Part shown: one piece after another, positions 52,389 through 61,279 of the stretch
How the letters are laid out: each line of letters opens with the position of its first letter
Position numbering within the stretch: position 1 is the first letter of the stretch
Assembly (NCBI RefSeq): GCF_026168515.1
Contig: NZ_CP093443.1
Coordinates: forward strand, 3,410,001-3,474,000
Length of the DNA: 64,000 nt
Origin: Brevibacterium spongiae
GTDB taxonomy: Bacteria > Actinomycetota > Actinomycetes > Actinomycetales > Brevibacteriaceae
Direction of reading: 5' to 3'
Notes under the pieces: model-generated
The model's input: the letters and a program-made list of their open reading frames with translations, nothing else
The model's database searches: none
Told to the model about the DNA's origin: nothing
Made by a program: the position numbers and the translations under genes

Positions 52389-53561
52389 ATGTCCGCACCA
52401 AGCACCCCTGCCAACGCAGCCGCACCACGCAACCCCGATAACGCAGCCGCACCGAGCACCCCAGCCAATCCGGCCGCACCCGATACCTCACATCCATCCG
52501 CCTCGAACTCCCCTGACTCCCTCGCTCGCCAAGCCTTCGACGTGGCCGTCATCGGCGGAGGGGTCGCCGGACTCGCCGCCTCGGTCGCCCTGGCACGATC
52601 ACTGCGCTCCGTCGTCGTCATCGACTCGGGTCAGCCGCGCAATGCGCCGAGCGCGCATGCACATAACGTCCTCGGCCAGGAGGGCATCAACCCGCGAGAA
52701 CTCATCGCGAAAGGCCGCGCCGAGGCGGAGGGGTACGGAGTCAGCTTCATCGACGCGACCGTGACCCACGCGCACGCAGCCGATCCGAACGGTGCCTCAG
52801 CCGTTCCGAACGGTGCCACAGACAACTTGCCCGGCAGCACGATCGAAGACAGTGATCACCCCGCCGAGGCGGCTCCGTCCCATCGATTCGAACTGACCAC
52901 CTCGGCGGGGGTGGTGATAGCGGCCCGCCGCGTCATCATCGCGACCGGATTGAGCGATGCGCTTCCCGACATCCCGGGGCTCGCCGCAGAGTGGGGCGAG
53001 ACCGTCCTCCACTGCCCCTACTGCCATGGGTACGAGGTGCGCGGGCAGCGCATCGGCATCATCGGCACGACCGCTATGTCCTACCACCAGGCGATGCTGT
53101 TCTCCCAGCTCAGCGACACTGTCACGTTTGTTCGTCACAATGCTGCCGCACCTGATGCGCAGCAGTCGGAGATGCTGGAGAAGCTCGACATCGAGTATGT
53201 CGACGCCGCCATCACCGAGGTGGCCCGCACCGATTCGGAAACCATCGTCTCGGTGGGGGCAGCAGGACCAACCCACACAGCCAGCGCTGCGCATGAGCTC
53301 GTCTTCGACGCGCTGGCAGTCGGCACGTATGCGCGAGCGAATGCCGAATTGTTCTCCCAGCTCGGCGGCGAGGTCATCGACCATCCGAGCGGAATGGGCA
53401 GCTTCATTCCCACGCAGATGGCCGGCCAGACCGATGTGCCGGGCGTGTGGGCGGTCGGCAACAGCGCAGACATGTCGGCGATGGTCGTCGCCAGCACAGC
53501 GAGCGGCGTGCTCGCCGGCGCGCATGTCAACGCCGATCTCATCATGGAAAAGCTCGGCTGA
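52389..53561 (+). CDS. Thioredoxin-reductase-like NAD(P)/FAD oxidoreductase
   Basis: 390 aa. After a 50-residue Ala/Pro/Asn-rich leader, FAD-binding FDVAVIGGGVAGLAASVALA, then IIATGLSDALPDIPG and the redox-active CPYC in LHCPYCHGYEVRGQRIGIIG. The second dinucleotide site is poor (GIIGTTAMS). GVWAVGNSADMSAMVVASTASG is the FAD-closing motif. It belongs to the class of thioredoxin reductase-like proteins with CPYC that act without thioredoxin. AAGGAG precedes ATG 52389. Control by the divergent XRE-cupin gene likely. Confidence 0.9.
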   Translation: MSAPSTPANAAAPRNPDNAAAPSTPANPAAPDTSHPSASNSPDSLARQAFDVAVIGGGVAGLAASVALARSLRSVVVIDSGQPRNAPSAHAHNVLGQEGINPRELIAKGRAEAEGYGVSFIDATVTHAHAADPNGASAVPNGATDNLPGSTIEDSDHPAEAAPSHRFELTTSAGVVIAARRVIIATGLSDALPDIPGLAAEWGETVLHCPYCHGYEVRGQRIGIIGTTAMSYHQAMLFSQLSDTVTFVRHNAAAPDAQQSEMLEKLDIEYVDAAITEVARTDSETIVSVGAAGPTHTASAAHELVFDALAVGTYARANAELFSQLGGEVIDHPSGMGSFIPTQMAGQTDVPGVWAVGNSADMSAMVVASTASGVLAGAHVNADLIMEKLG

Positions 53562-53578
53562 GACCAAGACTCACTCCG

Positions 53579-53974
53579 TCAGTGTGCGGCCTTCACGCAG
53601 AGCACGGGCACCACGGCGTCGAGGATGACCTTCTGGATCGTCGATCCCAGAAGGAACTTCCCGACCGGTGTCCGCTTCCTGGTTCCGAGCACGATCAGCT
53701 CGGCCCCCACCTCGGTGGCGGTGTCGAGGATCTGCTCGGCCGGGTCGTATTCGCTGCCCATCGTCAGGACGCGGAATTCCACTCCCGACCTGCCCAGATA
53801 GTCCTTCACAGACGCGAGCTCACCCTCGCCGAGACGGTAGGAGTCATTGCGCTGGGCCGACCGTGAGGCATTGACGACGACCAGCTCCAAACCGTCCTTC
53901 TTCGCCTGCTCGATGCCGGCGTCGAGGGCGGCATGTCCGGCGGGGTTGTTGACGTAACCGACGAGTACTGTCAT
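53579..53974 (-). CDS. Universal stress protein (UspA family)
   Basis: 131-aa small cytoplasmic protein. A single Usp domain with the ATP motif ending GTRKRTPVGKFLLGSTIQKV (GxxG-x9-GS(T)) and ILDAVVPVLCVK at the C-terminus. Stand-alone gene, convergent with the oxidoreductase. Role in stress survival by family analogy. Confidence 0.93.
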   Translation of the reverse strand: MTVLVGYVNNPAGHAALDAGIEQAKKDGLELVVVNASRSAQRNDSYRLGEGELASVKDYLGRSGVEFRVLTMGSEYDPAEQILDTATEVGAELIVLGTRKRTPVGKFLLGSTIQKVILDAVVPVLCVKAAH

Positions 53975-54166
53975 TTTTCACCTTCGTTGGGTTGAGCTGA
54001 ACAGATCCGAGTGCGCAGGCCGGGAACCCACCACCTCAGGATAACGAGTCTCGCTGACACGGCGGACAGACCGTGCCCGAAAGCGCGGCCCAGCCTCCGC
54101 CAACCGCACACGACGCCGTGGTCACGGCGGAGCGGGACGGTGGGCCGCCTCGGCGAGGGGACGGGT

Positions 54167-55597
54167 TCACGTCAGTTCTTCGGGGTTGCGGAACCGGGTG
54201 CTCGTTCCCTTCGTCGAACGATTCCACAGCCAGGTCACGAACCACAGGACGACGCCGATGCCGACGAGCGCCACCGCGATCTGATACTGGATGAGGTCGT
54301 CGAGGCGGGCCCACGGACCGACGAGGAACACACACGTGATGATGCCGATCCACGGCAGAATCGTCGGTGCCTTGAAGTGGTCCTTGCCCGCCTTGTCCTT
54401 GCGCAGGATGAGCACAGCGACGTTGACGACGGCGAACACCGCCAACAGCAGCAGCGAGGTGGTGCCGCCCAAGGAGGCTGTGACGCTCTCGGGCAGGATC
54501 GTGGTGACGACGAAGATGAGCGCATAGGCGATGAGCGTCGTGAAGATGATCGACACCCACGGCGAGCGGCGACCGGCCAAGACCTTCGCGAACACGGGTG
54601 GGAGCACATTCTGCTTCGCCATTCCGTACAGCAGTCGACTGGCCATGAGCATGTTGATCAGGGCCGAGTTCGCGACGGCGAACATCGTCATGAACGGGAA
54701 GATCGTATCGATCGGCAGGCCCGGGGCACCCTCGCGGACGACCTCGAGCAGCGGAGTCTCGCTCTCGGTGAGCACGCCGATCGGCACGGCCGCGACGGTG
54801 ACGATGGAGACGAGCACGTAGATGATGCCGGTGATCGTCAGCCCGGAGAGCATGATCTTCGGGAACACCCTCGGGTCCTTCGTCTCCTCGACCATGTTCA
54901 CCGAGTCCTCGAAGCCGACCATGGAGAAGAAGGCGAGCGCAGTGGCGCCGGTGACCGCGAGGAAGACGCTCTTATCGCCCTCGGTCTCGAAGATCATCAC
55001 GCGCGAGAAGTCGGCATCGCCGGAGCCGAGTGCGAAGAACCCGACGACGATGACCAGCAGCAGGCCGCTGAGTTCGATGAGGGTGAGGACGACGTTGAAC
55101 CACACGCTCTCCCCGACACCGCGGAGGTTGATCAGCGCGATGAGCGTGAGGAAGGCCAGCGCAATCCACATCACCCCGGTGCCCGATATGTCCCAGCCGA
55201 AGCCGGCCACGAGGTTCGCGGCGAAGACGTTCGATGCCGTCGACGCTGAGGTGATTCCTGAGCTGAGAACCGCGAAGGCGACGAGGAACGTCACGAAGTG
55301 GATGCCGAACGCCTTGTGTGTGTACAGCGCGGCACCCGCGGCATGCGGGTACTTCGTCACCAGCTCCATATAGGAGAACGCGGTGATCAGCGCGATGAGG
55401 AAGGCGAGGATCACCGGTGCCCATCCGGCACCTCCGACTTGCCCGGCCACCTTGCCGGTCAGCGCATAGACGCCGGTTCCGAGGATGTCTCCGACGATGA
55501 ACAGAAGCAGAAGCTTCGGCCCCATGACCCTTTTGAGGGTCTCCGGCTGCTGGCCGTCACCGGGGTCGATTGTGGTCGTGGGTTCCTTATCGCTCAC
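54167..55597 (-). CDS. APC-family amino acid permease
   Basis: 476 aa, 12 or so membrane segments. The GTG start at 55597 has GGAGG 4 bases before it, so 15 upstream codons are dropped. First helix LLFIVGDILGTGVYALTGKV, then FLIALITAFSYMELVTKYPHAAGAALYTHKAFG, MVGFEDSVNMVEETKDPRVFP and ASRLLYGMAKQNVLP, typical of APC carriers. Lies in the leftward cluster with the amidotransferase. Substrate not visible. Confidence 0.9.
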   Translation of the reverse strand: MSDKEPTTTIDPGDGQQPETLKRVMGPKLLLLFIVGDILGTGVYALTGKVAGQVGGAGWAPVILAFLIALITAFSYMELVTKYPHAAGAALYTHKAFGIHFVTFLVAFAVLSSGITSASTASNVFAANLVAGFGWDISGTGVMWIALAFLTLIALINLRGVGESVWFNVVLTLIELSGLLLVIVVGFFALGSGDADFSRVMIFETEGDKSVFLAVTGATALAFFSMVGFEDSVNMVEETKDPRVFPKIMLSGLTITGIIYVLVSIVTVAAVPIGVLTESETPLLEVVREGAPGLPIDTIFPFMTMFAVANSALINMLMASRLLYGMAKQNVLPPVFAKVLAGRRSPWVSIIFTTLIAYALIFVVTTILPESVTASLGGTTSLLLLAVFAVVNVAVLILRKDKAGKDHFKAPTILPWIGIITCVFLVGPWARLDDLIQYQIAVALVGIGVVLWFVTWLWNRSTKGTSTRFRNPEELT

Positions 55598-55702
55598 GAT
55601 TCCTCCGTGTCCAATGCGGCTGCTGTGCCGCATACCTGGCAACCCTGACTGTGGTCAGAGCCTCGCCCAGTATGCCTCAGACTCAAGCCTCAGACACATG
55701 TT

Positions 55703-56404
55703 TCAGTCTCGGACCACAGCGAGAAACGCCGAGAACAGGGCCTTCGCATCACGTTCGCTCTCCGGCCCGAGCTCCGTCGCCTCTTCCAACAGGGTATCTT
55801 TGTCGAACCCCAATGTCTGCAGTTTCGCCGCGTCCCAGCGTTCGATGTTCGCCCGCGTCGACTCCGGATGGAACTGCGTGCCCCATGCCCGACCGACCCG
55901 GAACGCCTGGAATTCGCAGGCTTCGCTCCTGGCCAGCAGCGTCGCTTCCTGCGGCAGCGCCACGATCCGATCGACGTGGCTTTCGACGAACGACGTCTGC
56001 TCCCGGATCGCGGAGAACACGGGGTCGGCGGCCGCCTCGGCGGTGGTGTCGATGCGTGTGTACCCCTTTTCCGGAGCGCCGGTCCGTGTCCGCACATCGC
56101 CGCCGATGACGTGGGCGATGAGCTGCCCGCCGAGGCAGATCCCCAGCTGCGGCAGGTCCGTGTCCAGGGCGCGGCGAACGAGCTCGGCCTCAGCGGCCAG
56201 CCACGGTGCCCGATCGGTCTCATCGGGCATGTATCCGCCGCCGAGCATGACGAGCCCGTCATAGGCGTCGAGCTCGGCCGGCTGCGGCAGCGGCGAGACC
56301 CCGCCGATCCGCAGATCGAACTCAACGTTCTCGCTGATCATCCACTGGGTCAGCAGCCCCGGCTGGGAATCGATGTCATTGACGACGACGAGGAGACGGG
56401 TCAT
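55703..56404 (-). CDS. Type 1 glutamine amidotransferase (GATase1)
   Basis: 233 aa class I amidotransferase fold. Catalytic triad: C90 in QLGICLGGQ, H179 and E181 in GTQFHPE. No synthetase domain is attached, so it may hydrolyse gamma-glutamyl bonds (PuuD/GGH-like) or act on glutamine for a partner. It overlaps the upstream dipeptidase by 4 bases (ATGA). The context of amino-acid carriers suggests a role in gamma-glutamyl or glutamine turnover. Confidence 0.88.
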   Translation of the reverse strand: MTRLLVVVNDIDSQPGLLTQWMISENVEFDLRIGGVSPLPQPAELDAYDGLVMLGGGYMPDETDRAPWLAAEAELVRRALDTDLPQLGICLGGQLIAHVIGGDVRTRTGAPEKGYTRIDTTAEAAADPVFSAIREQTSFVESHVDRIVALPQEATLLARSEACEFQAFRVGRAWGTQFHPESTRANIERWDAAKLQTLGFDKDTLLEEATELGPESERDAKALFSAFLAVVRD

Positions 56405-57531
56405 GATCCCGCCCCCGCCGAGGCGGCTGTGCCGTTCGCCGCGGCTGTGCCGTCGTCCGCGGAGCCCGCGTCACCCGCAGAGCCCGCGTCTTCAGCGGAA
56501 CCGAGGAACGCCGTGTACGCGTCCTCGTGCGCGTCGAGGACGCGCATCGCATTGTCGAAGCCGAGCTTGCGCAGATCGGTCTGCGACCAGCCGCGGGAGG
56601 CGAGTTCGGCGAACAGGTTCGGGTACTGTCCGGCATCACCGAGTCCGGTCGGCAGCTCGTCGACTCCGCAGATGTCACCGCCGAGGCCGACGTGATCGAT
56701 GCCGATCCTCTCGCGCACGTAATCGCAGTGATCGGCGACTTGCGCCACGACCACCTCGGGGGCGGTGCCCTGCTCTCCGGCCTCCACCCATTCGCGGCGG
56801 GCGTTCGAGACGAACGAGGGCACGAACGTCATCATCGCCACTCCCCCGTTGCCGGGGACGCGGTCGAGGACGTCGTCCGGGATATTGCGCGGATGCGGGT
56901 TGAGCCCGAACGCGCAGGAGTGGCTGAAGATCACCGGCAGCGTGCTCAGGTCCAGCGACTGGTGCATGACGGACGGCGCGACATGGGACAGGTCGACGAT
57001 CATGCCGATCCGGTTCATCTCCGCCACGACCTCGCGGCCGAACTCGCTCAGTCCCCCGTGGACCGGCTCATCCGTGGCCGAGTCGGCCCACGAATGCGTG
57101 GTCGACCAGGTCAGCGTCATATACCGGGACCCGGCGCGGGCGTAGGAGCGCAGCATCGCCAGGGACTCGTCGATCTGCTGGCCTCCTTCGACTCCCATGA
57201 GCGAGGCGACCTTTCCGGCGGCTCGGGCGGCACGGACGTCGGCGGCGGTGCGGGCGAAGGCGAGTCGTTCGGGGTAGGCGGTGACCACCCGCTGGACGGC
57301 GTCGATCTGCTCCCACGTCGCCTTGACGGCATCCGCACCGGTGATCGAGGAATGGACGTAGACGGACCAGTACTGCGCGGCGACGTGGCCCGCGGCCAGC
57401 TGATCCATCGTGGTGAACGGGGACACGGACGGGTCGTTGAGCCCGTCGACGCTGTAGTCGCGTTCCTCGCGCAGGAACCAGGCGAGGTCGTTGTGTCCGT
57501 CGAAGACGTCGACGGGATCTGGTGCTGTCAC
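56401..57531 (-). CDS. Membrane dipeptidase family (M19) dipeptidase
   Basis: 376-aa zinc dipeptidase of the renal-dipeptidase type, cleaving dipeptides including some with D-residues. VFDGHNDLAWFLREERDY holds the HxD zinc pair, SLMGVEGGQQ the bridging Glu, and SHSCAFG and NIPDD further ligands; DHVGLGGDICGVDELPTG is family-typical. GTG 57531 has GGAAGGA before it; ATG 57585, overlapping the DUF819 stop, is the alternative. A Gly/Ala/Ser tail of about 25 residues ends it. Confidence 0.9.
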   Translation of the reverse strand: MTAPDPVDVFDGHNDLAWFLREERDYSVDGLNDPSVSPFTTMDQLAAGHVAAQYWSVYVHSSITGADAVKATWEQIDAVQRVVTAYPERLAFARTAADVRAARAAGKVASLMGVEGGQQIDESLAMLRSYARAGSRYMTLTWSTTHSWADSATDEPVHGGLSEFGREVVAEMNRIGMIVDLSHVAPSVMHQSLDLSTLPVIFSHSCAFGLNPHPRNIPDDVLDRVPGNGGVAMMTFVPSFVSNARREWVEAGEQGTAPEVVVAQVADHCDYVRERIGIDHVGLGGDICGVDELPTGLGDAGQYPNLFAELASRGWSQTDLRKLGFDNAMRVLDAHEDAYTAFLGSAEDAGSAGDAGSADDGTAAANGTAASAGAGS

Positions 57532-57581
57532 GGTGTTGTCCTTCCGGTGGGATGGGCGGGGTGGGTGGGGCGTTTCGTTCA

Positions 57582-58739
57582 TCATGCCAGCCCTGAGAGG
57601 ATCTGCGCCGACCACAGACCCAGGAACGTGCCGAGGAACGTTCCCATCAGCGCGAACAGCACACCGACGGGCACGAGCTGCCGGTTGAAGGCACCCGCGA
57701 CGACCGGCGACGAGGCGATTCCGCCGATGTTCGCGGTGCTGGCCACAGCGATGCTGAAGAGCTCGGTGCGGGTGAGCTTCGCGTAGATGAGCATGATGGC
57801 GATGTGGACGAGAAGGACGATGATGCCGGCGACGAGGTAGAGCGGCGCCTCGGCCAAGGAGGTGAAGTCCGATCCGGAGGCGATGATGCCGATGATGAGG
57901 TAGAGCAGGATCGTCGCGAGCTCGTTGGATCCGGAGGTCTTGCCGAACCGAGTCGATCCGATGGCGAGGCCGAGGACGCTGACGATGAGGATCGTCCACG
58001 CGGTGCCGTCGATGACCGCTCCGACCTCGGGCAGCAGTTCGCCGAGGCGGATCGCCAGAGCAGAGGCCAGAAGTGCGAATCCGATGAGCCCGAAGACCGA
58101 TGACAGCGTCATCGGCTTCTCCTCCTCGGCGGAGACCCTGTCGGTGAAGTCGAGCTTCGACATATCGGCCTTCGTCCACTTGTCGAATTTGTCGGAGACC
58201 GTGACCGAGGAGAAGACGAGCAGCAGCCAGAAGGAGTAGAGCACCGTATCGACGATGAGGACGTAGCCGAACACGTTCTTGGGCGCCTGGAGGACCTCCT
58301 GCACCGCGACCATGTTCGCCGAACCTCCGGTCCAGGAGGCGTTGAGCGCGCCGAGGGCCTTCCACGCTTCAGGGTCGAGGCTCGAGTGGAGGATGAGGTA
58401 GCTGATGATGAAGCCGATGATGATGCTCGCCGCGGTCACCGCGAAGGTGAGCAGCAGTTTGGGCCCGAGCTTGATGATCTGCCGGATATCGCATTTGATC
58501 AGCATGAGCAGGATCATCGCGGGCAGCATCACCTCACGCAGGGTGTCGCCGACCGCAGTGATGTCTCCGCCGTCGTGGTCGAAGACGCCGACGGTGTTGA
58601 GCAGCGCGGCGACGATGTAGAGGATGACGAAGCCGGGCACGTATTTGAAGAGCTTGAAACGTCCGCTCCGGTCCGCGACCACAAGGGCTGCGGAGATCGC
58701 CAGAAGCAGGCTGATGAATAGAAAACCGTCCGTGATCAC
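57582..58739 (-). CDS. DUF819-family membrane protein
   Basis: 385 aa with about 11 hydrophobic helices. Start GTG 58739 is set by AGGAAG 8 bases upstream. SWTGGSANMVAVQEVLQAPK and ASTANIGGIASSPVVAGAFNR are the two pseudo-repeat motifs of DUF819 (YjcL-like, probably an anion or amino-acid-type carrier fold). Downstream dipeptidase overlaps or lies 51 bp away, so import and cleavage of peptides may be linked. Confidence 0.85.
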   Translation of the reverse strand: MITDGFLFISLLLAISAALVVADRSGRFKLFKYVPGFVILYIVAALLNTVGVFDHDGGDITAVGDTLREVMLPAMILLMLIKCDIRQIIKLGPKLLLTFAVTAASIIIGFIISYLILHSSLDPEAWKALGALNASWTGGSANMVAVQEVLQAPKNVFGYVLIVDTVLYSFWLLLVFSSVTVSDKFDKWTKADMSKLDFTDRVSAEEEKPMTLSSVFGLIGFALLASALAIRLGELLPEVGAVIDGTAWTILIVSVLGLAIGSTRFGKTSGSNELATILLYLIIGIIASGSDFTSLAEAPLYLVAGIIVLLVHIAIMLIYAKLTRTELFSIAVASTANIGGIASSPVVAGAFNRQLVPVGVLFALMGTFLGTFLGLWSAQILSGLA

Positions 58740-58907
58740 TAACGACACTTCCTCATTGAATTCGTCCACCCCGACAGAGTTCCCCGAGGTGGAGCAATGT
58801 GCAGTTGTCGATCGGATCCGGTCCGGTGAAGGGCCAGGCAATCGTGATGGTCGGTTGCGCTGCTGCGCAGCAACTTCGCGAAACTGCTGCGTGGCGAGCT
58901 TGCGGCG

Positions 58908-59219
58908 CTACTGCGCGGTGACCTCGCGGTACTTCTTCACAGCATTGTTCACTGCTGTGATCAGCGCCTTCTGCGAGGATCCGTGGTAGCGGCGCTGAAT
59001 GCGCTCGAGCAGCCGACCAGGGTCCGTGATGTCGGCATCGACGAACAGGCTCCGAATGAAGTTTCGGGTCAGAGCCAACGTCGCCGTGCAGTCCACATCG
59101 AGGATTCGGTGGGTGTCCGGCTCGATCTCGAAAGCCACGTAGAACAGACCGAACTGGCTGGTGATCGGGTTGTTCGACGGAGCTTTCGCTTCGCCTGTGA
59201 GGTAGATCGTTTCGGACAT
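58908..59219 (-). CDS. DUF3870 protein
   Basis: 103-aa protein recognised from IYLTGEAKAPSNNPITSQFG at the start and the mid motif DCTATLALTRNFIRSLF. Two conserved Cys/Thr positions suggest a small-molecule pocket, but no reaction is known. It is often found with ABC and carrier genes for small acids or amino compounds. It lies between DUF819 and the serine hydrolase on the same strand. Confidence 0.75.
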   Translation of the reverse strand: MSETIYLTGEAKAPSNNPITSQFGLFYVAFEIEPDTHRILDVDCTATLALTRNFIRSLFVDADITDPGRLLERIQRRYHGSSQKALITAVNNAVKKYREVTAQ

Positions 59220-59333
59220 CGCCCCCAGACTACCGCACGGCTCTCCGCGCCGGACGGCGTTCCGTACTCCGTGCCGGACGGCGTCCGGTACTCCGTACCG
59301 GAGAGCGTTCGGCGGGTGTCAGCATCCGCCCCT

Positions 59334-60134
59334 TCACAGGAATCGGTGGATCGCTTCGCCGGCCCGTCGCATGATCGGCATGACGTCGACGACGCGGTCG
59401 GTGCCAGGCTCCCAGTTCGCGAACACCGCGTAGGCGACGCGGCGCTGCGGCGTCATGACGATCCCGGCGTCGGCCCTGATAGTCCCGTTCGTGCCCGTCT
59501 TGTTCCACACCCACACATCACGCTGATAGTTGTAGTGCGCGAGCGGATCGAGGTCGAACGCCGAGGCGACCATCGAGGTGTCCGCTCCGGCTCCCAGCCA
59601 GCGGCGGAAGATCTCGTTCGTCGACTCGTCCCAGAATTCGTCTTTCGCATGCCGAGCCATGAAGTCGCTGAGCTCCGCCGCGGTTCCGGTCGACAGGGTC
59701 CGCGGAGCCTTCGCCGGTCGCGGCCAGCGGAGGAAGTCGTGCAGGCCCGAATCCGTGTACCCGAGCCGCTCCACCTGGGCCGCGACATTCTCCAGACCGA
59801 CCCGGCGGATGAGCACGTTCGTGGCGAAATTGTCGCTGAAGGCGCCGATGAGCAGCGCCACGTCGAAGATGCTCAGGTCGTCCTGTTCCATGAGGTACCA
59901 GATACCGGATTCGTCGACTCGCTCCGATGGTCTGCGGTGCAGACGTTCTTCAAGGTCAAGCGTGCCGTCCTTGTACATCTGCAGAGCCGTGTGGAGCAGG
60001 AACACCTTGCCCATGCTCGCGGTGTCGAGTTCATCGTTCTCGTTGTGGGCGAAGACGCGTTCGCCGCTGTCGACGTCGAAGGCCAGCGCACTGAAGCGCA
60101 CCCCCGGCAGTCCGTCGAAGTTCAGGTCGCTCAT
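59334..60134 (-). CDS. Serine hydrolase, class A beta-lactamase-like
   Basis: 266 aa. Active site S40-x-x-K43 (ASMGK), SDN at 100-102 (AFSDNFATN) and KTG at 212-214 (NKTGTNGT), the three penicillin-recognising elements. No signal peptide is present, so it is probably cytoplasmic, and a typical ExxLN omega loop is not evident. A peptidase or D-amino-acid-dependent esterase role beside the LD-carboxypeptidase is more plausible than drug resistance. ATG overlaps the LD-carboxypeptidase stop (ATGA). Confidence 0.88.
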   Translation of the reverse strand: MSDLNFDGLPGVRFSALAFDVDSGERVFAHNENDELDTASMGKVFLLHTALQMYKDGTLDLEERLHRRPSERVDESGIWYLMEQDDLSIFDVALLIGAFSDNFATNVLIRRVGLENVAAQVERLGYTDSGLHDFLRWPRPAKAPRTLSTGTAAELSDFMARHAKDEFWDESTNEIFRRWLGAGADTSMVASAFDLDPLAHYNYQRDVWVWNKTGTNGTIRADAGIVMTPQRRVAYAVFANWEPGTDRVVDVMPIMRRAGEAIHRFL

Positions 60135-61279
60135 GGTCGAGCCTCACTTTCTGCTGTTGTGTTCGCTGCTGGGTCCACCCACAGGCGCGGTCGCTCACCT
60201 GCCGGAGCGTCGAGGGTGACGTCGACTCCGAGCGGAACGCTCGGCGCATCCGGGTCATGGCCGAACCCCATCTCCGAGACGATCGGAATCCCGGTGTCGC
60301 CGAGGTAGTCGATGACCAGTGCCTCGACCTCGTGCACCTTCGTACAGTCCTCCCACGATCCGAGCACCACAGCATCGGCCGAAGCGAACCATCCGCCGCG
60401 GACGAGCTGCACAAGCAGATTGTCGAGCCGGTACAGCTCCTCGTCGACGTCTTCGAGCATGAGAATGCTCGGCCCGCGCGTCTCCCGTCGCTGCCGGACG
60501 TCGGCGAGCTCGGGACTGCCCATCCCCGCGGCGACGAGGCTGAGATTTCCTCCGCCGAGGCGGCCCTTCGCTCTCCCCGGAACCAAGGTCTGAGCCCGGC
60601 TGAGCGGACGAGCGGTCTCCGCCCCAGCAGGTGCCGCAGAAGTCTCGGCAGCCTCCTCTGCAGGGAAGCCGAGTTCGCGGCCGCCCCAGGGTTCGAACAG
60701 CCAGGACGCCACCTCGGTGGGCACGACGGCCGAGTTCTTGAACGGGTCGTTGCCGACCATCGGGCAGAACAGCGTCGCGACTCCCAGGTGGTGCTCCCAC
60801 GCCTGATGCAGCGCGGTGATGTCCGATGATCCGGTGAGAAGTTTGGGTCGACCGTCTCGGCGCCACATGTGCTCACGCATGAGCTCGAAGTCGATGCCGT
60901 CGAGCAGCCTCATCGCACCGAAGCCGCCGCGCAGAGCGATGACGGCGTCGGTGTCCGGATCGCACCACGCGGCGACGAGGTCGTCGCGACGCTGCCGATC
61001 CGTGCCGGCCAGATAGGTCACTCGCGGATGGCGGGCACGGATGTTCTCACCGGGGACGACGTGCAGACCCCAGGATTCGAGCTGCGCGATCGCACGCAGC
61101 AGGGACTCTTCATCGGTCGGCCCCGACGGGGCGATGAGCCGGACGGTGTCACCAGTCTGCAGCGGCGCCGAGGTCAGATACGGACTCGGCTCGGCTGCGC
61201 CCGTACGCCCCACTCCGGACCAGCCTGCCGACGCGGCCGCAGAGCCGGACGTGACGCCGTTCGCTGCGAAACTACTCAT
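60131..61279 (-). CDS. LD-carboxypeptidase (S66 family)
   Basis: 382 aa. N-terminal 35 residues are Ala/Gly/Ser-rich. TVRLIAPSGPTDEES opens the domain. Catalytic Ser in TGSSDITALH (S152), Glu in ILMLEDVDEELYRLD and His in SEMGFGHDPD. Cuts D-Ala or similar residues from tetrapeptides of cell-wall origin, as LdcA/YkfA. Start ATG 61279 overlaps the ABC gene stop by 8 bases. In Bacillus ykfA lies in a similar peptide operon. Confidence 0.92.
   Translation of the reverse strand: MSSFAANGVTSGSAAASAGWSGVGRTGAAEPSPYLTSAPLQTGDTVRLIAPSGPTDEESLLRAIAQLESWGLHVVPGENIRARHPRVTYLAGTDRQRRDDLVAAWCDPDTDAVIALRGGFGAMRLLDGIDFELMREHMWRRDGRPKLLTGSSDITALHQAWEHHLGVATLFCPMVGNDPFKNSAVVPTEVASWLFEPWGGRELGFPAEEAAETSAAPAGAETARPLSRAQTLVPGRAKGRLGGGNLSLVAAGMGSPELADVRQRRETRGPSILMLEDVDEELYRLDNLLVQLVRGGWFASADAVVLGSWEDCTKVHEVEALVIDYLGDTGIPIVSEMGFGHDPDAPSVPLGVDVTLDAPAGERPRLWVDPAANTTAESEARP

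Noticed and set aside
54011..55249. Rightward open frame (412 codons) opposite the APC permease
   Set aside because: Mirror of the hydrophobic gene; hydrophilic Asp/Glu/Arg-rich translation with no family.
59334..60134. Calling the serine hydrolase a resistance beta-lactamase
   Set aside because: It lacks a signal peptide and an evident omega-loop Glu, and sits in a peptide-utilisation cluster.
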